This document shows positions 18,896 to 28,266 of a stretch of DNA of 64,000 nucleotides, piece by piece; the first letter of the stretch is position 1, and the number at the start of each line of letters is the position of its first letter. The stretch comes from Methylotenera oryzisoli (lineage in GTDB: Bacteria; Pseudomonadota; Gammaproteobacteria; Burkholderiales; Methylophilaceae): the NCBI GenBank assembly GCA_945881735.1, contig CAMCVF010000003.1, positions 62,001 to 126,000 on the forward strand, given 5' to 3'. Under the pieces are notes generated by a model that saw nothing but the letters and a program-made list of their open reading frames with translations, had not been told where the DNA came from and did no database searches. Position numbers and translations under genes: made by a program.

Positions 18896-19447
18896 TTATA
18901 TATCGCCACGGCTAGCGGCCGCCATCAATTTAATTAGGGAATCCTCTAACTCTTGTGCGGATTTTTGTGCGCGAGGCGTAGGTTTATCAATGCTTTTAAG
19001 GTCAAATGTAGGTCTATCTAATGCCAAAAATAGGCGCATTTTTTTATTGGTGTCTGGCTTTTCATACAAAGCAATTCGGCAAGGCGCAAACACTAAAAAT
19101 TCGGGATGATCTAGCATGATTTCAGTGCCTTGGCTCAGATTACAAAAACTATGCACTTCTTTAACACCTTGCGGATCAATGCCGCGTAACTTAATGTGCT
19201 CGCCAATAGGAAAATTAGCTGGGTTTACAAAATTCATGCCTTCCGATACAGACTTTAAGCTATCAATCACATCATGATAGCTCACACCGTCTTTTACTGG
19301 CAACTCATATATAGCGCTGTTAAGATTAATGGGCGGTAACCCGTTTGGCATGATTTTAGTTTCAGGCGCACTGGCAATTTTAGTTGTGGCACACGCACTT
19401 AATAAAGCCAGCGTAACAAAACAAAATACATATTTAAGCAACATCAA
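18896..19447 (-). CDS. DUF302-family lipoprotein
   Basis: 183 residues. The signal peptide has lipobox LLSAC, with the lipidated cysteine at about residue 19, so the mature protein is anchored in a membrane. The rest resembles the DUF302 fold: GVSYHDVIDSLKSVSEGMNF, then the segment around HSFCNLSQG and the APCRIALYE strand, where family members carry paired cysteines. Function unknown. It is 36 bp downstream of the CysB-like regulator, same direction, so could be co-transcribed. Confidence 0.7.
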   Translation of the reverse strand: MMLLKYVFCFVTLALLSACATTKIASAPETKIMPNGLPPINLNSAIYELPVKDGVSYHDVIDSLKSVSEGMNFVNPANFPIGEHIKLRGIDPQGVKEVHSFCNLSQGTEIMLDHPEFLVFAPCRIALYEKPDTNKKMRLFLALDRPTFDLKSIDKPTPRAQKSAQELEDSLIKLMAAASRGDI

Positions 19448-19483
19448 TTTACTCCAAATTTATTTTGCCCGTATTACCAACTT

Positions 19484-20416
19484 TTAAGCATTGCGAAATG
19501 CTTTTAAGGCTTCATCTACCGATCTGCGATCAAATCTAGGAATTAATAACTCGATAAAGCCATAAATATAATTTCGCAAAAACGCGTCTTTGCGCACACC
19601 TAAATAGGTGGTGCTCGCTGGAAATAAGTGACTACAATCTAGACGAACCAAATCTTTATCGCGCTCTTCATCGTAAGCCATATTGGCAATTAAACCAACA
19701 CCTAAATCCAAGCCCACGTAGGTTTTAATCACATCCGCATCAATCGCACTTAATACAATATTTGGCATAACGCCCGCATCATGAAATACTTTTGAAACAG
19801 TAGTACTCCCCGTATAAGCAAAGTCGTAGGTAATTAACGGAAAGCTGGCGATTTTTGCCAAGGTAAGCGGTAGGGCATCAATCAAACGATGACCTTTTGG
19901 TACCACTATACAACGATTCCACTCATAGCAAGGCAGGCATAGCAATCGGTCATCCAGGCTGATTTTTTCAGTAGCTATGCCGATATCCGCCTCTCCACTC
20001 GCCACTTGCGCGGTTACTTGTGCAGGATCACCCTGATGAATATTCAGTTTAACATGTGGATAAGATGAAATAAATTGCTTAACAACAGACGGTAATTTAT
20101 AACGCGCTTGCGTGTGAGTGGTGGCGATAGTTAATGTGCCTGTTCCAACATTACTAAACTCGTCACCCACGCGTTTAATATTTTGCATTTCGAGCATTAC
20201 GGTGGCGGCAAGCTTAACGATATGGCGACCTGGCTCTGTAATACCTGTTAATCGTTTACCGTTACGCTGAAAAATTTGCAGATTTAATTCATCTTCGAGC
20301 ATTTGAATTTGCTTGCTTACACCAGGCTGCGATGTATGCAATACCTCAGCTGCAGCTGAAATATTTAATCCTTGCCGGGCTACTTCATGTATGTATTTAA
20401 GTTGATGAAGCTTCAT
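19484..20416 (-). CDS. cysB: CysB-type LysR regulator of sulfur assimilation
   Basis: 310 residues. The N-terminal winged helix (residues 1-60) contains MKLHQLKYIHEVARQG and HTSQPGVSKQIQMLEDEL, which are specific to the CysB/Cbl branch of LysR regulators. The effector domain (about 90-300) includes TTHTQARYKLP, the sulfate/N-acetylserine-binding strand of CysB. It is divergent from a TauE/SafE exporter and close to the complete sulfate-reduction operon, which it most likely activates when cysteine is low. The 130-bp shared upstream region is AT-rich and should hold its sites. Confidence 0.9.
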   Translation of the reverse strand: MKLHQLKYIHEVARQGLNISAAAEVLHTSQPGVSKQIQMLEDELNLQIFQRNGKRLTGITEPGRHIVKLAATVMLEMQNIKRVGDEFSNVGTGTLTIATTHTQARYKLPSVVKQFISSYPHVKLNIHQGDPAQVTAQVASGEADIGIATEKISLDDRLLCLPCYEWNRCIVVPKGHRLIDALPLTLAKIASFPLITYDFAYTGSTTVSKVFHDAGVMPNIVLSAIDADVIKTYVGLDLGVGLIANMAYDEERDKDLVRLDCSHLFPASTTYLGVRKDAFLRNYIYGFIELLIPRFDRRSVDEALKAFRNA

Positions 20417-20546
20417 TCATGCACCCCTTTGCGTAAAACACTCTATATAAGTAAATCATATACTAAAATAATAAAATGTTATTAAACAATTATATGAATA
20501 ACTGCTATATTACGCGGCTTTATTATCATTTGAGTGTGCATTACAC
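20417..20546. promoter_or_regulatory. Divergent cysB / tauE promoter region
   Basis: 130 bp between the divergent starts, very AT-rich (ATATACTAAAATAATAAAATG and similar). CysB-family proteins bind poorly conserved sites, so none is called. Control by the adjacent CysB-like protein is inferred from position only. Confidence 0.35.
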
Positions 20547-21398
20547 GTGGATTTTATCTATTATATTTGTGCAGGGTTTGTAGTTGGATTACTAGTAGGA
20601 CTAACTGGCGTAGGTGGCGGCTCGTTAATGACGCCAATATTACTAATATTCTTTAATGTTAAAGCAGCTGTCGCTGTTGGTACCGATTTACTTTATGCAT
20701 CCATCACCAAAAGTGTAGGTATCTTTGCACACGGCAAACTAGGCAATATCGATTGGAAAATTGTACGATTATTAGCTTATGGTAGTATTCCCGCGTCACT
20801 TTTGACTTTGGTGTATTTAAAAGACTTAGATATTGCCTCTGATCACGCCGTCAGTAGCATTAAGTTTTGGCTGGGTATTGCCCTACTACTTACCTCTATA
20901 TCCGTTTTATTTAGAAATCAATTAGCCGGCCTATCTAAAACAGAACATTGGATTAATCCAGAATACACACCCACCCTAACGGTTATTTTAGGTATTATTT
21001 TAGGCTTTTTAGTCACGCTTACTTCGGTTGGAGCTGGCGCATTGGGTGTTACGGCGTTACTTATTTTGTATCCTAAAATATCAATCACCAAAATTGTAGG
21101 TACCGATGTGGCGCATGCTGTGCCATTAACATTAGTTGCAGGCTTAGGCCATGCCAGCTTAGGCACAGTCGATTACAGCTTGCTGGGCACGCTACTAATT
21201 GGCTCAATTCCAGGCATCTGGATTGGGAGTCACTTAAGTGCAAAAGTGGCAGAACATTGGGTGCGCACATTGCTCGCATTGATATTAGTGTATGTAGGAC
21301 AAAAACTGGCTTTCCCAGAATTCAACCAGCTGATTGGTATTTCTGTTTTACTGTTTATCGTGGCATTAAAAGAATTAGGCTTAAAACGCACTAAATGA
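20547..21398 (+). CDS. TauE/SafE-family sulfite or sulfonate exporter
   Basis: 283 residues with about eight membrane helices in two repeats. Each repeat has a glycine-rich start: GLLVGLTGVGGGSLMTP near residue 15 and GFLVTLTSVGAGALG near 155. This is the two-fold arrangement of the family. It starts at GTG. Relatives export sulfite or sulfoacetate or act in sulfate uptake. Its place between the CysB-like regulator and cysI suggests handling of sulfite or another sulfur anion, direction unproven. Confidence 0.87.
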   Translation: MDFIYYICAGFVVGLLVGLTGVGGGSLMTPILLIFFNVKAAVAVGTDLLYASITKSVGIFAHGKLGNIDWKIVRLLAYGSIPASLLTLVYLKDLDIASDHAVSSIKFWLGIALLLTSISVLFRNQLAGLSKTEHWINPEYTPTLTVILGIILGFLVTLTSVGAGALGVTALLILYPKISITKIVGTDVAHAVPLTLVAGLGHASLGTVDYSLLGTLLIGSIPGIWIGSHLSAKVAEHWVRTLLALILVYVGQKLAFPEFNQLIGISVLLFIVALKELGLKRTK

Positions 21399-21490
21399 GA
21401 ATGACTTTTTGAATTAACCTACTAATTAGATTAAAATAACTGGTTAAGTTTTTAGTAAGAAACTAAGCAAATAACAGCGCAAACAAATTT

Positions 21491-23158
21491 ATGTATAAAT
21501 ACGACCAAATAGACCAACAAATAGTAAACGAACGTGTCGCTCAATATCGTGACCAAACACGTCGTTATTTGGCAGGCGAATTAAGCGAAGAAGAGTTTCG
21601 TCCATTGCGCTTGCAAAATGGCTTATATATTCAGCGCCACGCACCGATGTTCCGTATTGCGGTGCCTTACGGTATGCTTTCCAGCAAACAATTGCATAAA
21701 TTGGCCGACCTAGCCAACAAATACGACAAAGACTATGGCCATTTTTCAACGCGTCAGAACCTGCAACTTAACTGGCCAAAATTAGAAGACGTGCCAGAAA
21801 TGTTGGCAGAACTGGCTACTGTTGAAATGCATGCGATTCAAACTTCTGGCAATTGCATTCGCAACATTACTACGGACCAATTTGCAGGCATCGCGCCCGA
21901 TGAAGTGATTGACCCGCGTGCTATGGCGGAAATTATGCGTCAATGGAGTACATTCCATCCAGAGTTCGCATTATTACCACGCAAATTTAAAATTGCTGTT
22001 TCTGGCACTAAACAAGACCGTGCCATTGTGCAAGCGCATGATATTGGTATGGAGTTTTACACGGATAGCGCTGGAAAATTGGCTATTAAGGTATGGGTGG
22101 GTGGCGGTTTAGGTCGCACACCGATTTTAGGTTCTGTGATACGTGAACATTTAGAGTGGCAACATGCCCTTACTTACTGCGAAGCCATTATTCGCGTTTA
22201 CAACCTTCATGGTCGCCGCGATAACGCTTATAAAGCGCGCATTAAAATCTTGGTTAAAGCTTTAGGTATCGAAGAATTTAAAAACCAAGTTGAAGCCGAA
22301 TGGGCACATATAAAAGATGCGCCAAACACGATTACAGAAGCCGAATTGGAACGCGTAGGCAAGCATTTTGAAGCCATGCCTTATGAAAATATAACGGCAA
22401 ACGATGCGGGTTTTGATGCGTCAGTAGCTAGCAACCCTGCTTTTGCGGCTTGGGTAAAACGTTGCGTGCATGCTCACAAACAAACTGGCTACCGAGCTGT
22501 CACATTGTCATTAAAACCACATGGTAAAGCGCCTGGCGATGCAACATCGGCGCAAATGCATACCGTTGCCGATTTAGCAGCACAATACAGCTTTGGCGAA
22601 TTACGTGTATCGCATGAACAAAACTTGATTTTAGCCGACGTTAAATTAAGCGATTTATTTGCCGTTTGGGAAAAAGCGCGCACAGCCGGTTTAGCGACGC
22701 CGAATATAGGTTTGCTAACTGATATTATTTGCTGCCCAGGTGGTGATTTCTGTAGCCTTGCTAATGCTAAAAGTATTCCTATTGCAGAAGCGATTCAAAT
22801 GCAATTTGATAACCTAGATTATCTGCATGACATTGGCGATATTGAGCTGAATATCTCTGGCTGCATGAACGCTTGTGGACATCACCATGTCGGTCATATT
22901 GGTATTTTAGGCGTGGATAAAGATGGCTCGGAATGGTACCAAGTATCTATTGGCGGCAAGCAAGGCAATGACGCCAGCATTGGCGCTGTGATTGGTCCTT
23001 CGTTTTCTGCAGAAGAAATGCCAGGTGTGGTGCAAAAACTCATTGATGTATATGTAAAAGAACGCACACCTGAAGAGCGCTTTATTGATACCGTGCGTCG
23101 TTTGGGCGTTACGCCCTTTAAAACCTATGTTTATGCAAAAGAAGTGGTTTCAGCATGA
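21491..23158 (+). CDS. cysI: Sulfite reductase hemoprotein (nitrite/sulfite reductase family)
   Basis: 555 residues with the two ferredoxin-like half repeats and the cysteine motif for the coupled siroheme and 4Fe-4S cluster: CPGGDFC (C-x5-C) and GCMNACGHHH (C-x3-C). It reduces sulfite to sulfide with six electrons. No flavoprotein CysJ is nearby, so electrons come from another donor. The neighbouring DUF934 gene (4-bp overlap) and the ferredoxin gene at 27026 are the natural candidates. Order cysI-DUF934-cysH-cysD-cysN is the common betaproteobacterial operon. Confidence 0.93.
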   Translation: MYKYDQIDQQIVNERVAQYRDQTRRYLAGELSEEEFRPLRLQNGLYIQRHAPMFRIAVPYGMLSSKQLHKLADLANKYDKDYGHFSTRQNLQLNWPKLEDVPEMLAELATVEMHAIQTSGNCIRNITTDQFAGIAPDEVIDPRAMAEIMRQWSTFHPEFALLPRKFKIAVSGTKQDRAIVQAHDIGMEFYTDSAGKLAIKVWVGGGLGRTPILGSVIREHLEWQHALTYCEAIIRVYNLHGRRDNAYKARIKILVKALGIEEFKNQVEAEWAHIKDAPNTITEAELERVGKHFEAMPYENITANDAGFDASVASNPAFAAWVKRCVHAHKQTGYRAVTLSLKPHGKAPGDATSAQMHTVADLAAQYSFGELRVSHEQNLILADVKLSDLFAVWEKARTAGLATPNIGLLTDIICCPGGDFCSLANAKSIPIAEAIQMQFDNLDYLHDIGDIELNISGCMNACGHHHVGHIGILGVDKDGSEWYQVSIGGKQGNDASIGAVIGPSFSAEEMPGVVQKLIDVYVKERTPEERFIDTVRRLGVTPFKTYVYAKEVVSA

Positions 23159-23772
23159 GCAACTTAATCCAACTGAACAACAATACCGCTCAAATTGCAG
23201 AAAATGCCTGGGTAACCGCCCAGCTTCCCGCCAGCAATGTAGAGGAGCGCAAGCAAGCAGGTAAAGTAGTGTTATTCAAATTAACAGGCGAAGAGACTAT
23301 TACCGATACACAAATTGCAGATACTGTGATTCCTGCCTCTGGCAAAGTGATTGTGCCATTAAGCGTATTTATTGCCCGTAAAGAGTTGCTATTATCACGC
23401 ATCACCAATGGTGAAATCGGCGTGTGGCTTGATACGCATGAGTTATTAGCAGATTTAGTGAGTTGTCAGCCTGATTTAAATGCCCTGCCCATTATTGCTG
23501 TGCACCTAGAACGCTTTGCAGATGGTCGGATTTTTTCATTAAGCACTTTACTGCGTACCCGCTACGGTTTTAAAAATGAGCTACGCGCCATTGGTGACGT
23601 ATTGCGCGATCAACTATTTTTCTTAAAACGTAGCGGTTTTAGCAGCTTTTTATTGCGAGCTGACCGATCAGCTACTGAAGCACTTGCAAGCTTAAGTGAT
23701 TTTACTGTCCCGTATCAAGGCGCAGTAGATGAGCCGCGACCAGTCTTTACGCGCTATAACAGGCCTATATAA
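23155..23772 (+). CDS. DUF934 protein of the sulfate assimilation operon
   Basis: 205 residues; overlaps cysI by 4 bp (ATGA) and touches cysH. The family is found almost only beside cysI and cysH. Conserved-looking stretches are IAVHLERFADGRIFSLSTLLR and RAIGDVLRDQLFFLKRSGF. No cysteine cluster or cofactor motif is visible. It is often annotated as an oxidoreductase, but I see no sequence ground for that. A partner or electron-transfer helper of CysI is a reasonable guess from the fixed neighbourhood. Confidence 0.88.
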   Translation: MSNLIQLNNNTAQIAENAWVTAQLPASNVEERKQAGKVVLFKLTGEETITDTQIADTVIPASGKVIVPLSVFIARKELLLSRITNGEIGVWLDTHELLADLVSCQPDLNALPIIAVHLERFADGRIFSLSTLLRTRYGFKNELRAIGDVLRDQLFFLKRSGFSSFLLRADRSATEALASLSDFTVPYQGAVDEPRPVFTRYNRPI

Positions 23773-24528
23773 ATGTCAGGTGAGGTTTCATTTTTAAAAC
23801 CTTCGGCTGTTAACCCTGCTACATCGCCAGCATTAACCGATGACTTGCAAGCCAACGTACATGCAAAGACAGTCGAAGTGCTGTCTTTATTAAAAGCAGC
23901 TAGCAATGAATTAAGCCCTATTACTTTTGCCAATAGTTTTGGTGCAGAAGACATGGTGCTGTCGGATATCATTTTAAAAAATCAATTGCCTATAGAGATT
24001 TTTTCATTGGACACAGGCCGCTTACCAATAGAAACCTACGATTTAATTGCCAAAACTGAACAACATTATCAAGCCAAATTAAATGTGTTTTTTCCGCAAG
24101 CAAAAAGCGTTGAGTTTTATGTTAAAAAGCATGGCATTAACGCTTTTTATGAGTCCATAGAATTGCGTAAAAGCTGCTGCCATATCCGTAAGGTTGAGCC
24201 TTTGCAACGCGCATTAAGCGGCAAAAAAGCATGGATTACTGGCATGCGTGCTGCGCAAGCCACCACGCGCACTAGCCTACCTGTGCGCGAGTATGATGCT
24301 GGTAATAAACTAGAAAAATTCAACCCTTTAAGCGATTGGTCAGAATCAGAAGTATGGGCCTATATTCGTTTAAAAGATGTGCCATATAACGCATTACATG
24401 ATCAGTTTTACCCAAGCATTGGTTGTGCACCTTGTACACGTGCGATTACCTTAGGTGAAGATGTGCGCGCAGGACGCTGGTGGTGGGAAGACCCAATCAA
24501 TAAAGAATGCGGCTTGCATGTTAAATAG
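23773..24528 (+). CDS. cysH: Adenylylsulfate reductase, thioredoxin-dependent (CysH family, APS type)
   Basis: 251 residues. PP-loop-related fold with the substrate motif FANSFGAEDMVL. It has both cysteine pairs of the 4Fe-4S APS-reducing type: SCCHIRK (about residue 135) and GCAPCTR (about 217). Enzymes with these pairs reduce APS directly, while PAPS-specific ones lack them. That agrees with the operon, which has no APS kinase (cysC). A short tail follows. Start directly abuts the DUF934 stop. Confidence 0.92.
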   Translation: MSGEVSFLKPSAVNPATSPALTDDLQANVHAKTVEVLSLLKAASNELSPITFANSFGAEDMVLSDIILKNQLPIEIFSLDTGRLPIETYDLIAKTEQHYQAKLNVFFPQAKSVEFYVKKHGINAFYESIELRKSCCHIRKVEPLQRALSGKKAWITGMRAAQATTRTSLPVREYDAGNKLEKFNPLSDWSESEVWAYIRLKDVPYNALHDQFYPSIGCAPCTRAITLGEDVRAGRWWWEDPINKECGLHVK

Positions 24529-24578
24529 CAGCTTAAACCAAACAAACCACTTTAAATATAAATTTTAACTAATTGAAT

Positions 24579-25514
24579 ATGTTAACTAATAAACATCAAC
24601 CACTATCCCATTTAGATTGGCTAGAAGCAGAGGCCATTCATATTTTGCGTGAAGTGGCAGGCCAATGCAGCAACCCTGTTTTGCTATTTTCTGGCGGCAA
24701 AGATTCACTTTGCATTTTGCGCCTAGCTGAAAAAGCATTTCGTCCTGGCCGCTTTCCATTTCCGTTAATGCATATAGATACGGGTCATAATTATCAAGAA
24801 GTGATTGACTTTAGAGACCAGCGTGCCGCCGAATTGGGTGAACGATTGATTGTACGCTCAGTTGAAGACTCCATGAAACGCGGCACTGTGGTGTTAAAAA
24901 CCCCAGATGAGCCACGTAATAAACATCAATCGGTAACGTTATTAGAAGCCATTGAAGAGTTCGGGTTTGATTGCTGTATTGGTGGCGCACGCCGTGATGA
25001 AGAAAAAGCTCGCGCTAAAGAACGTATCATGAGTTTCCGTGATGAGTTTGGTCAATGGGATCCAAAAAATCAACGTCCTGAGCTTTGGAATCTGTATAAC
25101 GCACGCAGCCATAAAGGTGAAAATATACGCGCCTTCCCTATTTCAAACTGGACGGAAATGGATGTTTGGCAATATATAGAGCGTGAGAATTTAGGCTTAC
25201 CTAGTATTTACTTTGCGCACAACCGCGACATCATTATTCGCAGCGGTGCCATGATGCCAGCCAACATCAAACTGGCGGATGGCGACGTGATTAACTTGCC
25301 TAAAGCCGGTGAAGAAGTCATCAATATGCAAGTACGCTTTAGAACCGTGGGCGACATTACCTGCACAGCGCCTGTGATTTCAGATGCGGATACCGTCAGT
25401 AAAATTGTGCTAGAAACCGCAACCACGACGATTACTGAGCGCGGCGCAACGCGTTTGGACGACCAAACAAGTGACGCCAGCATGGAACAAAGAAAAAAAG
25501 AAGGCTATTTCTAA
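24579..25514 (+). CDS. cysD: Sulfate adenylyltransferase subunit 2
   Basis: 311 residues from the ATG at 24579; a TTG at 24573 would add two residues. The PP-loop SGGKDSLCILRLAEKAF at about residues 39-55 binds ATP. The family stretch CCIGGARRDEEKARAKER lies in the middle and a C-terminal EGYF ends it. With CysN it makes APS from sulfate and ATP. It starts 50 bp after cysH. Confidence 0.93.
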   Translation: MLTNKHQPLSHLDWLEAEAIHILREVAGQCSNPVLLFSGGKDSLCILRLAEKAFRPGRFPFPLMHIDTGHNYQEVIDFRDQRAAELGERLIVRSVEDSMKRGTVVLKTPDEPRNKHQSVTLLEAIEEFGFDCCIGGARRDEEKARAKERIMSFRDEFGQWDPKNQRPELWNLYNARSHKGENIRAFPISNWTEMDVWQYIERENLGLPSIYFAHNRDIIIRSGAMMPANIKLADGDVINLPKAGEEVINMQVRFRTVGDITCTAPVISDADTVSKIVLETATTTITERGATRLDDQTSDASMEQRKKEGYF

Positions 25515-25671
25515 ATAATGCAGCTAAATTGTTTTATTGAATATCCTGCTACGTTGCGCGGTGCTCACAATCGTCATATATTTTATGTTCAATCCGGTTG
25601 TAGTGCTTCTTGCGCCTTGCATTCATCTTCACAAAAACAATTTTTCAAGCATTTTTAATGATTGAGAAAAT

Positions 25672-26961
25672 ATGACAACACAGCACAACAATTCAAACCA
25701 TAACGATAGCCTATTGCGATTTATGACCTGCGGGTCTGTCGATGACGGCAAAAGTACGCTGATTGGTCGCCTGCTATTTGATACCAAAACCATTTTGGCC
25801 GATACGCTGACGCAAATTTCCAACACATCTAAAAAGCGTGGTATGGAAGCGGTTGATTTGTCTTTGCTAACCGATGGCTTACAAGCGGAACGTGAGCAAG
25901 GTATTACCATTGACGTGGCCTATCGCTACTTCAGCACGGGTACACGTAAATATATCATCGCCGATGCGCCTGGTCATGAGCAATACACGCGCAATATGGT
26001 CACGGCGGCATCTACTGCCAACTTGGCGATTATTTTGATTGATGCGCGTCGTGGCGTGCTGACACAAACGCGCCGACACAGCTACTTAGCGCATCTGGTC
26101 GGCATTCAGCATATTGTGGTGGCTGTTAATAAAATGGATTTGGTGAATTACGATCAAGCGATTTACGACAAGATTTGTGCTGATTATCAAACATTTGCCA
26201 CCGAAATTGGCTTAGCTGGTGCGCGTGATATTCGCTTTATCCCTATGTCGGCCTTAAATGGCGATATGTTGGTGGATCGTTTGGATAATATGCCTTGGTA
26301 TTCAGGCGAAACATTACTTGAAATGCTAGAAGCCGCGCCTGCTGCCGATGAAGAGCAAAATGCTGAATTCCGCTTCCCTGTGCAGTTTGTATGCAGGCCG
26401 CATGCAAGTGCCGATGCCGATTTGCACGATTTTAGAGGCTTTATGGGCCGTATAGAAAGTGGCGATATCGCAATAGGTGATGCCGTGACCGTGTTGCCAA
26501 ATGGCTTTCAATCAAAAGTAAAAGCGATTCGAGTTGGCGATACGCAATTACAAAGCGCTCAAACGGAACAAAGCGTAACCATATTGCTGGAAGATGAAAT
26601 TGATACATCACGCGGCGATATGATTGTTAAGACTGGCAGTGCGATTCAGCCTGTTAAACAAATCGAGGCATTTGTGTGCTGGCTATCTGAAACGCCCATG
26701 TCTACCGCTAGAACCTATGTAATTCGTCACACTACACGCGAATCAAAAGCGAAGGTTGCCGCTATTTCGTACAAAGTAGATGTAAATACACTGGAACAAC
26801 AAGCCACAACTGAACTCAAAATGAACGACATTGCGCGCATTAGCTTTAAACTGGCACAGCCCTTAATGGTGGACAGCTATACGCAAAATCGTGCCATTGG
26901 TGCGTTTATTGTCATTGATGAGTCAACCAACAACACGGTTGGTGCAGGCATGATTGTATAA
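25672..26961 (+). CDS. cysN: Sulfate adenylyltransferase subunit 1 (GTPase)
   Basis: 429 residues, EF-Tu-like. G1 is GSVDDGKS (about residues 17-24), G3 DAPGHEQY and G4 NKMD. Two beta-barrel domains follow to the end. GTP hydrolysis drives APS formation by CysD. There is no fused C-terminal APS kinase domain (CysC), agreeing with the APS-type CysH. The 157-bp gap after cysD has no hairpin that I can see. Confidence 0.93.
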   Translation: MTTQHNNSNHNDSLLRFMTCGSVDDGKSTLIGRLLFDTKTILADTLTQISNTSKKRGMEAVDLSLLTDGLQAEREQGITIDVAYRYFSTGTRKYIIADAPGHEQYTRNMVTAASTANLAIILIDARRGVLTQTRRHSYLAHLVGIQHIVVAVNKMDLVNYDQAIYDKICADYQTFATEIGLAGARDIRFIPMSALNGDMLVDRLDNMPWYSGETLLEMLEAAPAADEEQNAEFRFPVQFVCRPHASADADLHDFRGFMGRIESGDIAIGDAVTVLPNGFQSKVKAIRVGDTQLQSAQTEQSVTILLEDEIDTSRGDMIVKTGSAIQPVKQIEAFVCWLSETPMSTARTYVIRHTTRESKAKVAAISYKVDVNTLEQQATTELKMNDIARISFKLAQPLMVDSYTQNRAIGAFIVIDESTNNTVGAGMIV

Positions 26962-27025
26962 ATTTAAAAAACGATTAAAATTAAACAAATTAAATTATAA
27001 ATAGAAGTAACCCCAAGGAATAAAT

Positions 27026-27349
27026 ATGACGTATGTAGTCACCGAAAACTGTATTCAATGTAAATTTACCGATTGCGTAGATGTATGCCCAGTAGATTGT
27101 TTTGTAGAAGGCCCTAATTTTTTAGCGATTAATCCAGATGAGTGTATTGATTGTACGCTATGCGTTGCTGAGTGCCCTGCTGAAGCGATTTTTGCGGAAG
27201 ATGATGTCCCAGCAGACCAGCAGGAATATATTGCCTTAAACGCGCGTTTAGCACAGATATGGCCTGTCATCACATCACGGAAACAAGCACTAGAAGATGC
27301 TGAAGCCATGAACGGCGTAGCTGGCAAGCGCGAACTTTTAATAGAATAG
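27026..27349 (+). CDS. fdxA: 7Fe ferredoxin (3Fe-4S/4Fe-4S)
   Basis: 107 residues. The first cysteine set [18 protein letters not shown] and the second [12 protein letters not shown] are arranged as in Azotobacter-type FdxA, which carries one 3Fe-4S and one 4Fe-4S cluster. The C-terminal extension (about 45 residues) is normal for the group. A good AAGGA site precedes the ATG and a strong terminator follows. It lies 64 bp after cysN and could feed electrons to the CysJ-less sulfite reductase; that link is inference. Confidence 0.93.
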   Translation: MTYVVTENCIQCKFTDCVDVCPVDCFVEGPNFLAINPDECIDCTLCVAECPAEAIFAEDDVPADQQEYIALNARLAQIWPVITSRKQALEDAEAMNGVAGKRELLIE

Positions 27350-27363
27350 CTTCAAGTGCAATG

Positions 27364-27391
27364 AAAAGGGATGCGTAAGCATCCCTTTTTT
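27364..27391 (+). terminator. Rho-independent terminator of the cys-fdxA run
   Basis: AAAGGGATGC, loop GTAA, GCATCCCTTT followed by a T-run. The perfect stem of about ten pairs sits 14 bp after the fdxA stop on the plus strand. Confidence 0.9.
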
Positions 27392-27421
27392 GTTTAAAGT
27401 AATCTTTACAAATTAAATTAT

Positions 27422-27937
27422 ATGCAAACGCCACTACCATTTTTGCAACATTACTCGCCTGCCTTGCAAGATCGAGTGCGACAGTTGCAAGTGCAAGGAA
27501 AACTGGGTGACTATATAGTTGAACGTTACGCACAGCAACATCTGATACAGACTGATAAAGCGCTTTATGCTTATTGCAATGAAATTAAACAAAAATTTCT
27601 ACGAAACGCGCCAATGCTTGATAAAGCGCATTTTGATAATCGGCTAAGTGTTGAACACCATGCATTAGGATTAAACACCGCCATATCGCGTGTTCAGGGT
27701 GGCAAATTAAAAGCGAAAAAAGAAATCAAAATATCATCTTTTTTTAAATCCGCCCCTGTCGACTTTTTGCGTATGATTGTAGTACATGAACTAGCCCATT
27801 TAAAAGAACGCCATCATGACAAGGCGTTTTATCAACTTTGCCAGCATATGGAATCTGATTACCATCAGCTAGAATTTGATTGTCGTGTTTACTTACTTTG
27901 GAAAAACCAAGCAACAGATAAAACAATTTTGCTATAA
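27422..27937 (+). CDS. YgjP-like metallopeptidase (DUF45/WLM-type)
   Basis: 171 residues. Zinc motif HELAHLKERHH (about residues 120-131): HExxH plus a following histidine, in the strand-helix context of the SprT/WLM clan. E. coli YgjP (UPF0067-type) is a distant relative of unknown substrate. It lacks signal peptide and membrane segments, so cytosolic. It stands alone between the fdxA terminator and a decayed DoxX gene. No clear ribosome binding site precedes the ATG. Confidence 0.75.
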   Translation: MQTPLPFLQHYSPALQDRVRQLQVQGKLGDYIVERYAQQHLIQTDKALYAYCNEIKQKFLRNAPMLDKAHFDNRLSVEHHALGLNTAISRVQGGKLKAKKEIKISSFFKSAPVDFLRMIVVHELAHLKERHHDKAFYQLCQHMESDYHQLEFDCRVYLLWKNQATDKTILL

Positions 27938-27968
27938 GCACTGGCGCCATCATTTCATAGCTTAAGAC

Positions 27969-28192
27969 TTACTTCTTACCACACATACCACCTAAGCTAA
28001 ATTTACCTAAGCCCGTGTCGCTTAAGTAAAGAAACACAAAGCTAATGATTACCGCCAATTCGTCATCATAATTGATCGGTAAAAGCCACCTAGGGCATGC
28101 GCCATAAAATAAGCAAACGCCATTTGACCAGAAAGAATGAAAGCCATAGGTCGCATGAACAGGCCAATTAAAATCAGCGTGCCGCCCACCAA
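27969..28192 (-). pseudogene. DoxX-family membrane protein, decayed
   Basis: Minus-strand reading gives LVGGTLILIGLFMRPMAFIL, then GQMAFAYFMAHA. After a frameshift it gives DDELAVIISFVFLYLSDTG and LGKFS to a TAA at 27969-27971. This is the second half of a DoxX protein (family runs of GLFTRP, EMAVAYFMAH and FVFLYL). The first half, with the first helices, is missing. A small membrane protein of this group would be about 140 residues; here about 75 remain in two frames. Confidence 0.65.
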
Positions 28193-28266
28193 TTAATGAA
28201 AGCTTATGATAATTTATATGCTAATAATTCTGTGATAGCTTTACGTATGGCTTCAACATTACAAAC

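Noticed and set aside
25518-25658. A 46-codon frame between cysD and cysN with several cysteines (SGCSASC)
   Set aside because: No ribosome site, codon use unlike neighbours, no recognised family; most likely chance in the gap.
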